Assembly: GCF_009734405.1 (NCBI RefSeq)
Contig: NZ_CP046454.1
Span: 1-64,000, forward strand
Direction of reading: 5' to 3'
DNA length: 64,000 nucleotides
DNA from: Corynebacterium comes
GTDB lineage: Bacteria > Actinomycetota > Actinomycetes > Mycobacteriales > Mycobacteriaceae
Shown: piece after piece, positions 16,853 through 24,561 of the stretch
Layout of the letters: each line of letters opens with the position of its first letter
Position numbering within the stretch: the stretch's first letter is position 1
The notes under the pieces: model-generated
What the model was told of the DNA's origin: nothing
The model's database searches: none
What the model saw: the letters and a program-made list of their open reading frames with translations, nothing else
Made by a program: the position numbers and the translations under genes

Positions 16853-17966
16853 GGACTCTCCGGGCCTGTTCGACCTATCCGGTTCTAGTCCGGCATACGG
16901 TCTCTTCGAGCCTGCGCGTTTGACTCAAGCACGTGTGCGCCTCGGTATAAAAAAGACGGATCTGGCAGCTCAAGTAGGAGTCTCGCCGGCAGCGATAGGT
17001 CAGTATGAGGCGGGAGTAAACTCGCCGCGCCCGGATGTACTCGATCGCCTATCGCGTGTGTTGGGTGTACGGCCTGAGTTTTTCAGCGTAGGACGTCCGT
17101 TGGCGCGGCTCGAGACTGTGAACGCGCACTTTCGTAGCTTGCGGTCTGCACGTGTGAGTGACCGGAAGAAGGCCCTGGCCACGGCGACTCTGATATGGGA
17201 GCTGACGTTCGCACTCGAGCGGTACGTCAAGTTCCCGGAGCCAGATTTCCCCGAGGTGGAGCCCGGGACCGCTCCGCCGGACGCAGCTATGCTCCTGCGG
17301 AAGCACTGGAATCTATCGGACGGACCGGTTAAGCACTTAGTGGCGGTGGCTGAGTCGCACGGCATCGTGGTTGCGGTCCGCCCGCTCGGGGAAATAGATG
17401 CGGTCGACGCGTTTTCAACTGTGATTGTTGACCGCCCCATCGTTATCACGACGCCACGTCGGAGTGAAAACGTCTTTCGTCACCGGTTTTCAATCGCACA
17501 CGAGATCGGTCACCTTCTCCTTCACGCCGACTCAGGCGAGTACAGCGCGACTCTCGAGAAGGAGGCGGATGAGTTCGCCGCCTCATTTCTGACTCCCGCC
17601 TCGTCCATGGACGCAGCGTTACCACAGCGCCTTAACCTGACCGCTTTGGACAAGATCGGTAGAACGTGGGGTGTTTCTCCGCACTCGCTGGTCCGCCGAA
17701 TGGTTGAGCGCGGCCGCACCACAGAATCATCGGCGCGGCGAGCCTACCAACGTCTGGCCATGCTTGAGGACCCAGCTGACGATCCAACCAGCGCGTACCC
17801 GGGAGAGGTGCCGACACTGCTAAAAAGAGCTGCGGATCTGGCTAGAGACCATGGGGCCGGTATTCCTGCACTCGCCGAAGCCCTCAAAATCAACCCTAAA
17901 CAGGTACGTAACTTGCTGGGAGAAGCTGATCAACGTCCAGTCCTGCGTCTAGTGAACAATGAGTAA
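16845..17966 (+). CDS. XRE-HTH fused to ImmA/IrrE metallopeptidase
   Basis: A 373-aa two-domain protein. Residues about 22-80 are a Cro/C1 HTH (RLTQARVRLGIKKTDLAAQV then PAAIGQYEAGVNSPRPDVL). The ImmA/IrrE zinc peptidase follows with the HExxH motif H219-E-I-G-H223 in IAHEIGHLLLH, and a downstream KEADEFAASFL that supplies the third ligand. Family members cleave or sense phage- or stress-related repressors. ATG 16845 overlaps the upstream unknown gene by eight bases with AGGAAGG in front. The C-terminal 60 residues (LLKRAADLARDHGAGIPALA) look like a further helical, possibly HTH, extension. Confidence 0.85.
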   Translation: MREDSPGLFDLSGSSPAYGLFEPARLTQARVRLGIKKTDLAAQVGVSPAAIGQYEAGVNSPRPDVLDRLSRVLGVRPEFFSVGRPLARLETVNAHFRSLRSARVSDRKKALATATLIWELTFALERYVKFPEPDFPEVEPGTAPPDAAMLLRKHWNLSDGPVKHLVAVAESHGIVVAVRPLGEIDAVDAFSTVIVDRPIVITTPRRSENVFRHRFSIAHEIGHLLLHADSGEYSATLEKEADEFAASFLTPASSMDAALPQRLNLTALDKIGRTWGVSPHSLVRRMVERGRTTESSARRAYQRLAMLEDPADDPTSAYPGEVPTLLKRAADLARDHGAGIPALAEALKINPKQVRNLLGEADQRPVLRLVNNE

Positions 17967-17985
17967 AGGGGCTCTTCCCCGTGCT

Positions 17986-18585
17986 CTAGGTCATAGTTTT
18001 TGCGACGACCTTTTCAAAAACATTGCGGAGCATTTCAAAGTCTTTATCTTCACGGGCGCGCCGGCTGGCTTCATCTAGCTCATTATGAATCGGACGCCAG
18101 TCGAGGATCCATCCAGCATCAGCTGAAACCCTCGACCAGAAATGCCTCTGGGTCCTCCCATTTCCCTCCCTGAAAGGGTGGATCCAATTGAGGTCATCGT
18201 AAAAATGTGTCAATTCTCTAATAAACGTAGAGCGGTCCCTAATTTGGAGAAAGTTTTTCTCTGCTAGTTGGTCTGAGAGGTAACTTAAGTTCGTTTCGAT
18301 GTGTAGGCACGGGGCAAAAAAATCTCCATCACCGCGCCTCATATCAATCGTTCGTAACTTTCCCGCCCAATCGTAGATATCTTGGAACAGATGAAAATGT
18401 ATAGCGCTGAGTTCTTTAAAATCTCGACTAGTAGGTAAGTAATTATTTGCCGAATCCATTAGCTGGATAATGCGAGCATTGACTAGGTCGGCCTCTGCTA
18501 TAGAGAGGGATTCTGCAGAATCTAGTCCAATAAGATTCTTTAGCACGGATGTGCCTGGTATTAAATAGGGGTCCTGAACTGACAA
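17986..18585 (-). CDS. fic: Fic-domain toxin (AMP transferase)
   Basis: A 199-aa Fic protein. The active-site loop is complete: H136-P-F-R-E-G-N-G-R144 followed by Q-R (HxFx[D/E]GNGRxxR), and the LRTIDMRRGDGDFF flap precedes it. Fic proteins of this kind transfer AMP from ATP to target proteins such as gyrase and topoisomerase IV. The start is a TTG at 18585, five bases after the stop of the small antitoxin gene, so translation is coupled. The DNA is visibly AT-richer than its neighbours, a sign of recent transfer. It points convergently towards the ImmA gene (19 bp between stops). Confidence 0.9.
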   Translation of the reverse strand: MSVQDPYLIPGTSVLKNLIGLDSAESLSIAEADLVNARIIQLMDSANNYLPTSRDFKELSAIHFHLFQDIYDWAGKLRTIDMRRGDGDFFAPCLHIETNLSYLSDQLAEKNFLQIRDRSTFIRELTHFYDDLNWIHPFREGNGRTQRHFWSRVSADAGWILDWRPIHNELDEASRRAREDKDFEMLRNVFEKVVAKTMT

Positions 18586-18590
18586 GGGTT

Positions 18591-18764
18591 CTAAACAAGT
18601 CCGAATCGTGCGCGCGTTTTTTCAACGAGCTGGTCAGCGCTGATTTTCCCAGCGACGTAAGAATTTGCATCGCCGTTATATTCATTGCTTGTCAGGAGGC
18701 CTTCAAGGTATAAAGAGTGATTAGCTTGATCGACCCAGATGGATCGCCGGTCTTGGGAGTTCAT
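18591..18764 (-). CDS. VbhA-like Fic antitoxin
   Basis: A 57-aa protein that ordinary ORF length limits would miss. ATG 18764 has AAGGAA eight bases upstream. It contains S17-L-Y-L-E-G22, which matches the inhibitory motif (S/T)xxxE(G/N) of Fic antitoxins; the Glu of this helix blocks the ATP gamma-phosphate site of class I Fic proteins. The order, antitoxin first and toxin five bases later, is that of VbhA/VbhT and FicA/FicT modules. The rest (SYVAGKISADQLVEKTRARF) also fits the antitoxin family. Function is assigned from motif plus partner. Confidence 0.8.
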   Translation of the reverse strand: MNSQDRRSIWVDQANHSLYLEGLLTSNEYNGDANSYVAGKISADQLVEKTRARFGLV

Positions 18765-18894
18765 AGTACTTTTCCTTTCCAGGTGGGGAGGCTGATTCTG
18801 AACGGGCAGATTCGACCTTCCTGGTTTTTTAATTTTACTTCAAGTCGAGGGTCCAAACAATCTAACGAGGAGATGCCCGCAGGTCGAGGGAAGA

Positions 18895-19038
18895 TTATCG
18901 GCAGGTTTTGAGCTTCAGATTTCCCTTGCGACGTGAGAGCTCCTGGGCCTCAGAACGGATACTCTTGATGGCCACCTGCTGGCGATGAAGCTTAACTGTA
19001 GCGAGGGTATCGGCTCGTGGAAACGCTTCGGCCCGCAT
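18895..19038 (-). CDS. Small ORF, possible gene remnant
   Basis: A 47-codon minus-strand frame with very polar helical text (FPRADTLATVKLHRQQVAIK, then SEAQELSRRKGNLKLK). The reading continues three or more plausible residues upstream of the ATG (VHDLGLL), so it may be the tail of a lost gene rather than a complete one. No ribosome binding site or family was recognised. Confidence 0.25.
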   Translation of the reverse strand: MRAEAFPRADTLATVKLHRQQVAIKSIRSEAQELSRRKGNLKLKTCR

Positions 19039-19518
19039 TAGAAGGCCTAGATCGTGTACTCTACCTGGGGCAATTTATGTCCGGATTCTCCCCCCGAGGA
19101 GCTGGCACGTAGGGGATCATCGAAGGAAAATCCGACTTTGGCGAAGACAGTGAAGTCGGGCAGAAATCAACTGTCGGGCCTGTCAACGATCTGGTCAAAA
19201 CCACTTTGGACGCGCAACGTATTGAAAGCGATACCTGCCAGACTTGCAGCAGTGTAGGTGGAGCGTCCTAGTTCCAGCAGGTAAGCGTCGTGATCCGTTG
19301 GTTCGGATCACCGGAATGATCGCTGCCCATCATGGCCTCATCATATATTCACGTCAGCCATCGCAAAGGCCAGAAGAGCTCCGGAGAAGTGTCGTTGGGG
19401 TATACCCCAGGGGGACGGGTGGCCGGCAGGAATATCCCCTGTATCACCAAGCCCTACGGGGCCGTTCTGATACACTTCTCTATGAGATCAATAACTCTGT
19501 GAGACATTGGAGGCGGGG
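19039..19518. other. Intergenic, holds GGGGTATACCCC palindrome
   Basis: About 480 bp without a convincing gene. GGGGTATACCCC is a perfect 12-bp palindrome at 19397-19408, followed by AGGGGGA; TATACCCC-AGGGGG resembles one and a half CsoR half sites. GGAGGC precedes the recombinase start at 19519. Confidence 0.4.
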
Positions 19519-20631
19519 ATGTCCAGAATCGGCACACTGCTCGACGCCGTCGGCCGGCCCGAGGGTCGGGTGGAGATCATCCGCAAGTCGAAGAAAACCA
19601 CCCGGATCCGCCGCTCCACCAACAACGGCCGCTCCTGGTCACCTACCGAAGAGCTCGTGGCCACCGAGCTGATCCTTGACGACGGCGGCGCCCGCTTCGA
19701 CCAGCACGCCCAGAATCCGGGGCATGCGACCTACCTCGGCCTGGCGGGTGTGCCGCAGGCCCGGCTGAAGATCCAGCGGGTCTACGCGGTGATCACCAAG
19801 GCCCAGGTCTACCTCGGGAACAACACCTGGTCCGATGTCCAGGACTTTCCCACCAGGGACATCTGCTTCGACGGTGGTGCGAGCATCGGCTGGGCCATCC
19901 CCACCTGGCACCACCCCGCCGACACCACCGATGAGAAGAACTCGGAGCCGGCCGAAGGTATAGGGGAGAAGCAGCAGGAGGAGGGCGAGCCCGCGCTGGC
20001 GCCGGCCACGACCCCCACCACGCAGCTTGCGGTCCCGACCCCTGCTGCCCTGGTACCGACGCCCAAGGGGCAACGATTCGCCTACTTGCGGGTCTCGAGC
20101 ACGGACCAGAACCTCGCCCGGCAACGCGCCATGATCGGCGCAGTCGACAAGGAGTTCATCGACGAGCTCTCCGCCCGCTCGAGGGCTAACCGGCCCGGCC
20201 TGGACAACTGCATCGACTACCTGCGCGACCACGATGAGTTGTATGTGGCCTCCATCGACCGGCTGGCTCGTTCCCTGGTGGATCTGCGCGGGATCATCGA
20301 CCAGATCACCGCCAAGGGCGCGAGCGTGCACTTTTTCAAGGAGAACCTGACGTTCTCGAAGGAGACCACCGACCCGAGAGACACTCTCATGCTCAGCATC
20401 CTGGGATCGTTTGCGGAGTTCGAACGCTCCATCATCCGTGAGCGCCAGGCCGAGGGGATTGCCCTGGCGAAGAAGGCCGGTAAGTACAAGGGGCGTAAAC
20501 GTGCCATCAGTCCCGAGGGCCTGGAGAAAGCCCGCCGGCGGGTGGCCGCCGGCGAGTCGAAGGTGTCTATCGCCGAAGACCTCGGCGTTGGGCGAGCCAC
20601 CCTCTACCGAGCCCTGGCCCAGCAGGGGTGA
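19519..20631 (+). CDS. Serine recombinase with novel N-terminal domain
   Basis: A 370-aa protein starting at ATG 19519 with GGAGGCGGGG just upstream. Residues about 185-370 are a complete resolvase/invertase: YLRVSSTDQNLARQR with nucleophile Ser193, DRLARSLVDLRGII, GSFAEFERSIIRERQAEG, and a C-terminal HTH (GESKVSIAEDLGVGRATLYR). Preceding it are about 130 residues of unknown domain (TLLDAVGRPEGRVEIIRKSK, NNGRSWSPTEEL, AQVYLGNNTWSDVQDF) and a charged Pro/Glu linker (residues 133-184). Resolvases normally start at the catalytic domain and are about 190 aa. The extra domain could be a targeting or regulatory module. A truncated XRE gene starts five bases after its stop. Confidence 0.85.
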   Translation: MSRIGTLLDAVGRPEGRVEIIRKSKKTTRIRRSTNNGRSWSPTEELVATELILDDGGARFDQHAQNPGHATYLGLAGVPQARLKIQRVYAVITKAQVYLGNNTWSDVQDFPTRDICFDGGASIGWAIPTWHHPADTTDEKNSEPAEGIGEKQQEEGEPALAPATTPTTQLAVPTPAALVPTPKGQRFAYLRVSSTDQNLARQRAMIGAVDKEFIDELSARSRANRPGLDNCIDYLRDHDELYVASIDRLARSLVDLRGIIDQITAKGASVHFFKENLTFSKETTDPRDTLMLSILGSFAEFERSIIRERQAEGIALAKKAGKYKGRKRAISPEGLEKARRRVAAGESKVSIAEDLGVGRATLYRALAQQG

Positions 20632-20636
20632 GGAGG

Positions 20637-20795
20637 GTGAGTACTGATGATGGACTTCTCCGCGAATTTGGCTCGAGAATGAAGGAAGTCCGACAAGCCG
20701 TTGGCGTGTCTCGGGAAGCGCTGGCTCATGCCGCGAGACTGCACCGCACCTACGTCAGTTCAGTAGAGCGCGGCGAGCGCAACATCGCCGGTTAG
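20637..20795 (+). pseudogene. Truncated XRE regulator, duplicate of 7759-8007
   Basis: A 52-codon frame from GTG 20637 (GAGGAGG upstream) reads STDDGLLREFGSRMKEVRQA, then LHRTYVSSVERGERNIAG and stop. It is a diverged copy of the XRE protein at 7759-8007 and breaks off exactly after ERNIA, where the convergent lipoprotein gene begins. The second half of the HTH protein is missing. A recombination or insertion junction therefore lies at about 20787. Confidence 0.8.
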
Positions 20796-21370
20796 TAGCT
20801 CTCCATCGTGGGGTTGCCGTACTCGTCGTAGTAGCGCGGGGAGGTCTCGCCGGTCATCTTGTCGAACCAGATCGGGTTGCCGTACTCGTCGTAGTAGCCA
20901 CACACAGCAGCGGGGCCGACACACCCGTCCGCACGCGGGGGACCACCATAAGGCCCAACTTCTGACGGGGCAGGGTCCAGTGCGCAATTCACCGTGTCGG
21001 TGACAATTGAACCGTCCGACATGACCGCAGCATTGTTCTCCCAGCACTGAACGAACTTCGGAGGTCCGTAGGGGTCAAAGTCTTCAGGATCCATAAAGGG
21101 CGGCCTCTGGGGCGCGACATAGGTCTCCTCGACGACTGGCGCGGGTTCTACGTAGGTTTCCTCGACGATCGGCTCCTCTACGACAGGCTGTGTCGTTGCC
21201 TCACTGCTAGTGGTGGGCGCCTCACTACTGGCCGTCGTCGATGCCGCCTCTGAGGTCGTACTCGTGACCTCACTGCTAGCAGGAACAGGTGTCGTGGTTT
21301 CACTCGCGCCACACCCTGCCAGTCCTAGCGTTAAAATCGCGCCCGCCAGTGCGCTAAGGATCTTATTCAT
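20792..21370 (-). CDS. Hypothetical lipoprotein, Thr/Ser/Glu-rich
   Basis: A 192-aa precursor with a lipoprotein signal peptide ending L-A-G-C (Cys20). A long Ser/Thr/Glu/Val/Pro-rich spacer (residues 22-90, with repeated EETYVEP/EETYVAP) is followed by a small C-terminal domain with four Cys (CWENN, NCALD, GCVGPAAVC) and two copies of YYDEYGNP. It is probably displayed outside the membrane through the cell wall. No family was recognised. The next minus-strand gene upstream (21431-22030) also encodes an exported protein, so the two may act together. Confidence 0.75.
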   Translation of the reverse strand: MNKILSALAGAILTLGLAGCGASETTTPVPASSEVTSTTSEAASTTASSEAPTTSSEATTQPVVEEPIVEETYVEPAPVVEETYVAPQRPPFMDPEDFDPYGPPKFVQCWENNAAVMSDGSIVTDTVNCALDPAPSEVGPYGGPPRADGCVGPAAVCGYYDEYGNPIWFDKMTGETSPRYYDEYGNPTMESY

Positions 21371-21430
21371 GCTGCACCCGCTCCGTCTTAGTAGAGGTCA
21401 AAGGTTATCCGGTGCTCGCCTGGGCTTAGA

Positions 21431-22030
21431 TCACCAGGGGGAGTACCCGATCTCATCAGGGGTGCAGATGGGAAGCCGGGAGAGGAAATTGTCCGAGGCA
21501 CCCTTGTTCCGCAACTCGATTCCGTTGTAGCAGCCCTGTGTCATACCAGTTTTGGTCGTTCCCGAAGACCGGATGATCCCCCATCGCTGGCCATCGAACT
21601 CAAAGGGCACACGCCAATCCGTCTGGCTTTGCGATACCCAGGCGAAACGGCCGTCGCAGTATTCAACAACGGTCCGATTCGAATCACGCCACTCCCACAG
21701 TGCGTCGTTGAATGCCTGGGGGGAGCAGTCGCCACGCGGAGGCACCAGAGCCGGCGCCGGTGCGGGAGGGGTTGGGCCGGGAATCACACCGGGCAAGGGG
21801 TTGGGGATCAGGCCCTGCTGGACCGCCCACAAAGCACCCCCGCCCATCGCTGCGGTTACTGCAGCGAGCGCAATGGCGCCTCCCGCGGAGCTTCCGTCGT
21901 CGCTGGATGAGCTCGAGGACCGGGAAGAGGTATCGGCCTCTTCCATTGTCTGGGCTGATGCGGGTGCTGCCTGGATTGTCCCCGCGGTGAGAGAAAAAGC
22001 GACGCCCCACGTGGCAAGTGTTCGTTTCAT
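21431..22030 (-). CDS. Hypothetical secreted or membrane-anchored protein
   Basis: A 199-aa precursor with an N-terminal Sec signal peptide ending APASA (about residue 26). A run of Ser and Asp follows (SSRSSSSSSDDGSS), then a glycine/alanine-rich hydrophobic stretch that could be a second membrane segment (GGAIALAAVTAAMGGGALWA), a Pro-rich linker, and a globular end with CSPQAFNDALWEWRDSNRTV and three further Cys. No known domain was recognised. It lies just upstream of the lipoprotein gene on the same strand. Confidence 0.7.
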   Translation of the reverse strand: MKRTLATWGVAFSLTAGTIQAAPASAQTMEEADTSSRSSSSSSDDGSSAGGAIALAAVTAAMGGGALWAVQQGLIPNPLPGVIPGPTPPAPAPALVPPRGDCSPQAFNDALWEWRDSNRTVVEYCDGRFAWVSQSQTDWRVPFEFDGQRWGIIRSSGTTKTGMTQGCYNGIELRNKGASDNFLSRLPICTPDEIGYSPW

Positions 22031-22350
22031 GGATACAGCTTAAGGTGCGGGTCTTGTCACGGTGCTGTTTGGACTGAAGGCGTGGGGGATGGCGCTGTCG
22101 TAAGCAGGTGACAGACGAAGCTAAACCAATGGCAGTGACGATGGCCTGAGGGGACGTATCCCAGGAGTCCTTGGTACTGCATACGCTGAAGGTTGGAGAA
22201 CCGAGTTTTGTCCGTTCTGTGCGGCTTTCTCCGGGAGTAAGAACGCTGAAGGAGTACGAAACAGTACACTCGTGCCGGAACCAGAAACAGCAGTGGAGTT
22301 TCCTCCCGGGTACTTCACCAAGAATTACCTTCTATACCGAGGAGCACCCC
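22031..22350. other. Divergent intergenic region before lsr2
   Basis: This 320-bp region carries promoters for the secreted protein (left) and Lsr2 (right). GTACGAAACAGTAC at about 22255 is an interrupted repeat of GTAC. No gene is evident. Confidence 0.4.
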
Positions 22351-22695
22351 GTGGCACGCCGCGAAATCACCCAGTACTTTGATGACATCGACGCCACTCC
22401 CCTGACCGATGAGCAGGTGAACACCGTCCGATTCAGCGTCGACGGCTCCGATTACGTCATTGACCTCTCCGAGGACAATGCCACCCAATTCCTCGAGCTG
22501 CTCGCCCCTTACGTCAAGGCTGCTCAACCTGCCCCGGTGGCGCGCAAGACCCGTGCCCGGGCTGCGGGTGGGGCGAAGCGTTCGAACTCCCGCCGGATCC
22601 GCGAATGGGCGCAGAGCCAGAACATCGAAGTGTCTGATCGGGGCGTTATCCCCAAGCACATCGTCGAGGCCTACAACGAGGCTCACGCCTCTTAA
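22351..22695 (+). CDS. lsr2: Lsr2-family nucleoid-associated protein
   Basis: A 114-aa protein starting at GTG 22351 behind GAGGAGCACCCC. The N-terminal dimerisation domain (YFDDIDATPLTDEQVNTVRF, YVIDLSEDNATQFLELLAPY) and the C-terminal DNA-binding domain (RIREWAQSQNIEVSDRG) are typical of Lsr2, the H-NS-like silencer of AT-rich foreign DNA in actinobacteria. The AT-hook-like RGR of the usual protein reads R97-G98-V99 here. A plasmid copy could silence cargo or buffer the host's own Lsr2. It stands alone between an exported-protein pair and a HhH protein gene. Confidence 0.9.
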   Translation: MARREITQYFDDIDATPLTDEQVNTVRFSVDGSDYVIDLSEDNATQFLELLAPYVKAAQPAPVARKTRARAAGGAKRSNSRRIREWAQSQNIEVSDRGVIPKHIVEAYNEAHAS

Positions 22696-22843
22696 GTCTT
22701 TGTCTGTCAACTTTTCCACTTAGGTTGAAAGACCGGCGAGATGCTGTCTTCTCCTCTTAGAACACCCTGCTGTTAGGCGGTGATACTGCTGCTTAATACA
22801 ACCCGGAATCGGGCAACGTTATGTTGATAGAAAGGGAAATGTG

Positions 22844-23512
22844 ATGGATCAGCAGTCCGTTCTAGCAGTTACGAACGCAGTCAAAAAGATTGACGAAATT
22901 CATTTCGCAACGTTACCGGATGGATGGCCAGATCAGATTGGAATAGCCCTGCTAGACGCGGTTTATTCCATTCAGGCCGATTACCTTGCAAAGGATCCGA
23001 CCAAAGGCGTCCTGAACAGGGTGCGAGCTTTCCGTAGTGCGTATCCAGAGGCGGCCAATGACCTTGAACGGCTTTGCTCGCTAGGCGAGCAGGCGATTCG
23101 AGAAGTCATGGGCAACGGCAAGAGTGCTGGCCGTTATAAGAGTGTGTGTGTTGTCGAAGCTGCCGAGAACTTTCTGGCGCTGGATCCACCCGTCCAGACC
23201 GCGAGCCACCTTGAGGAACTCAATCCGGATCACAAACGTGCCTACACCGCAGTGAAGGGGCTGGGATGGGTGACCTACGAGTACCTCACGATGCTCTTAG
23301 GGCAACCTGGCATCAAAGCCGACACCATGATCTGCCGCTTCGTGGACACCGCTTTAGCCGAAGCGGGACTGGCCCCTGTGGACGCCCACGCTGCCCGCCG
23401 ACTCGTGGAAGCCGTACAGGTAGCGGCCTACCCCAACATTAAGCTTCACCATTTTGATCATGCCATCTGGCTTCACCAGAGAACTATATCTAGCCGTAGT
23501 GCTAGTGAATAA
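22844..23512 (+). CDS. Putative HhH-GPD-like protein
   Basis: A 222-aa soluble protein; ATG 22844 (or GTG 22841) lies behind AAAGGGAA. A segment near residues 133-170 reads AYTAVKGLGWVTYEYLTMLL then GIKADTMICRFVDTAL, which looks like a helix-hairpin-helix with a following catalytic-like Asp, as in base-excision glycosylases and related restriction-associated proteins. The first half is all-helical. It might act on modified or damaged DNA, but the family is not certain. Codon use is less GC-rich than the metal-resistance genes. Confidence 0.5.
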   Translation: MDQQSVLAVTNAVKKIDEIHFATLPDGWPDQIGIALLDAVYSIQADYLAKDPTKGVLNRVRAFRSAYPEAANDLERLCSLGEQAIREVMGNGKSAGRYKSVCVVEAAENFLALDPPVQTASHLEELNPDHKRAYTAVKGLGWVTYEYLTMLLGQPGIKADTMICRFVDTALAEAGLAPVDAHAARRLVEAVQVAAYPNIKLHHFDHAIWLHQRTISSRSASE

Positions 23513-23550
23513 GGAACGCGCTGACCAGCCAATCAGTCAGGGTAACCACC

Positions 23551-23582
23551 AGGATCAACGCACTCTAAATCGTGAAGAGCCG
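23551..23582 (+). repeat. Solo right end of an ISL3 element
   Basis: AGGATCAACGCACTCTAA followed by ATCGTGAAGAGCC repeats the end of the transposase gene and the terminal inverted repeat seen in the complete element at 11623-13081. No transposase body is attached. It marks either an excised or deleted copy. Similar but weaker text (AAATCGTAAAGAGTCG) occurs near 52655. Confidence 0.6.
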
Positions 23583-23696
23583 GTTAAGTAGCATCGATGA
23601 GATCACGAAATACCCCGCCGGCGTGCGGTACCCCCGAGTTTTCCTCGGCCGGCCATTCACCTGCTGCGGCACGAAAATGAAACGTGAAGAGCCCTA

Positions 23697-24428
23697 TTAG
23701 TCCGTCGCTTCCGAGAGCTCCTCGATCTCATCCTCAGAAAGAAAAGAATCAAGTATTCTTTCGATTTTCTTCACCTCGTCAATCACCTCAACACTTGCCG
23801 TACCTGCGTTGATCCGACCCCAAAGCCACAATAACTTATCCAAATGATCCGCCTGCAAGTTGGTTATTTCTGGCAGTCGACGAATTGCCTTACCTAGGTT
23901 CACATCATTAATTGGTTCTTTGAGGTGAGTGGCATACGTATTTATGAATTCACCGAAGCCTGCCAAGGTGCCCCTGAATTTCTGCCACTTTTCAGGGTTC
24001 TCGGACACGTATGTTTCTACCTTATGAAGAATTTCATCGTCTCTATCGCTTGTGCGGTCTCTCGACCAACTTCCATTATCGCCCTGAACTTTTGCGCCAA
24101 ACTCAACGACTACAGGGGCTTCAGTTTTTGGGTCTTTCACCGCGTGAAGACTCGGACCAAAGTGATTTTTTGACCATCCATTTCTGGTGAAGAGCTCCGT
24201 TAAAATCCGGAGCCCCGATGCCTCGGAAGGTGCTCGGCCACCACGCTCGATTGCCCTTATCGTGCCCTCAGCCAAATTCACTCGGGAAGCTAGTTCGGCT
24301 ACAGAAAGTCCTCGATCTTGGCGGGTGGTCTGCACCGTCTGACCAAACCACTTCCGGCCAGGCTCATCCTCGTTGGCGACGAGCCGCTTTTCTTTTGGCT
24401 CAGCTTCTAGCCATTTTCTATCGCTCAT
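23697..24428 (-). CDS. XRE-family regulator with long C-terminal domain
   Basis: A 243-aa protein if started at ATG 24428, which has GTGAGGG four bases upstream; the longer reading has no such support. Residues about 25-80 hold an HTH (TTRQDRGLSVAELASRVNLA then GTIRAIERGGRAPSEASGLR). The remaining 160 residues are helical and acidic (ILHKVETYVSENPEKWQKFR, IDEVKKIERILDSFLSEDEI) and unrecognised; they may sense a ligand or dimerise. The gene is transcribed divergently from a small ORF 133 bp away. The DNA is relatively AT-rich. Confidence 0.75.
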   Translation of the reverse strand: MSDRKWLEAEPKEKRLVANEDEPGRKWFGQTVQTTRQDRGLSVAELASRVNLAEGTIRAIERGGRAPSEASGLRILTELFTRNGWSKNHFGPSLHAVKDPKTEAPVVVEFGAKVQGDNGSWSRDRTSDRDDEILHKVETYVSENPEKWQKFRGTLAGFGEFINTYATHLKEPINDVNLGKAIRRLPEITNLQADHLDKLLWLWGRINAGTASVEVIDEVKKIERILDSFLSEDEIEELSEATD

Positions 24429-24561
24429 GGCCCTCACCCTACACGGTCGGAACAGGCTCTTACAGACTGGGCTTGATTTTGTTTCTGTCGCAGGGCAAGA
24501 TGGGTTCCAGCAGGAATAATGTCCTGCCATATCTGGTACAGCCCGCCCTGGAGGAACGGTA

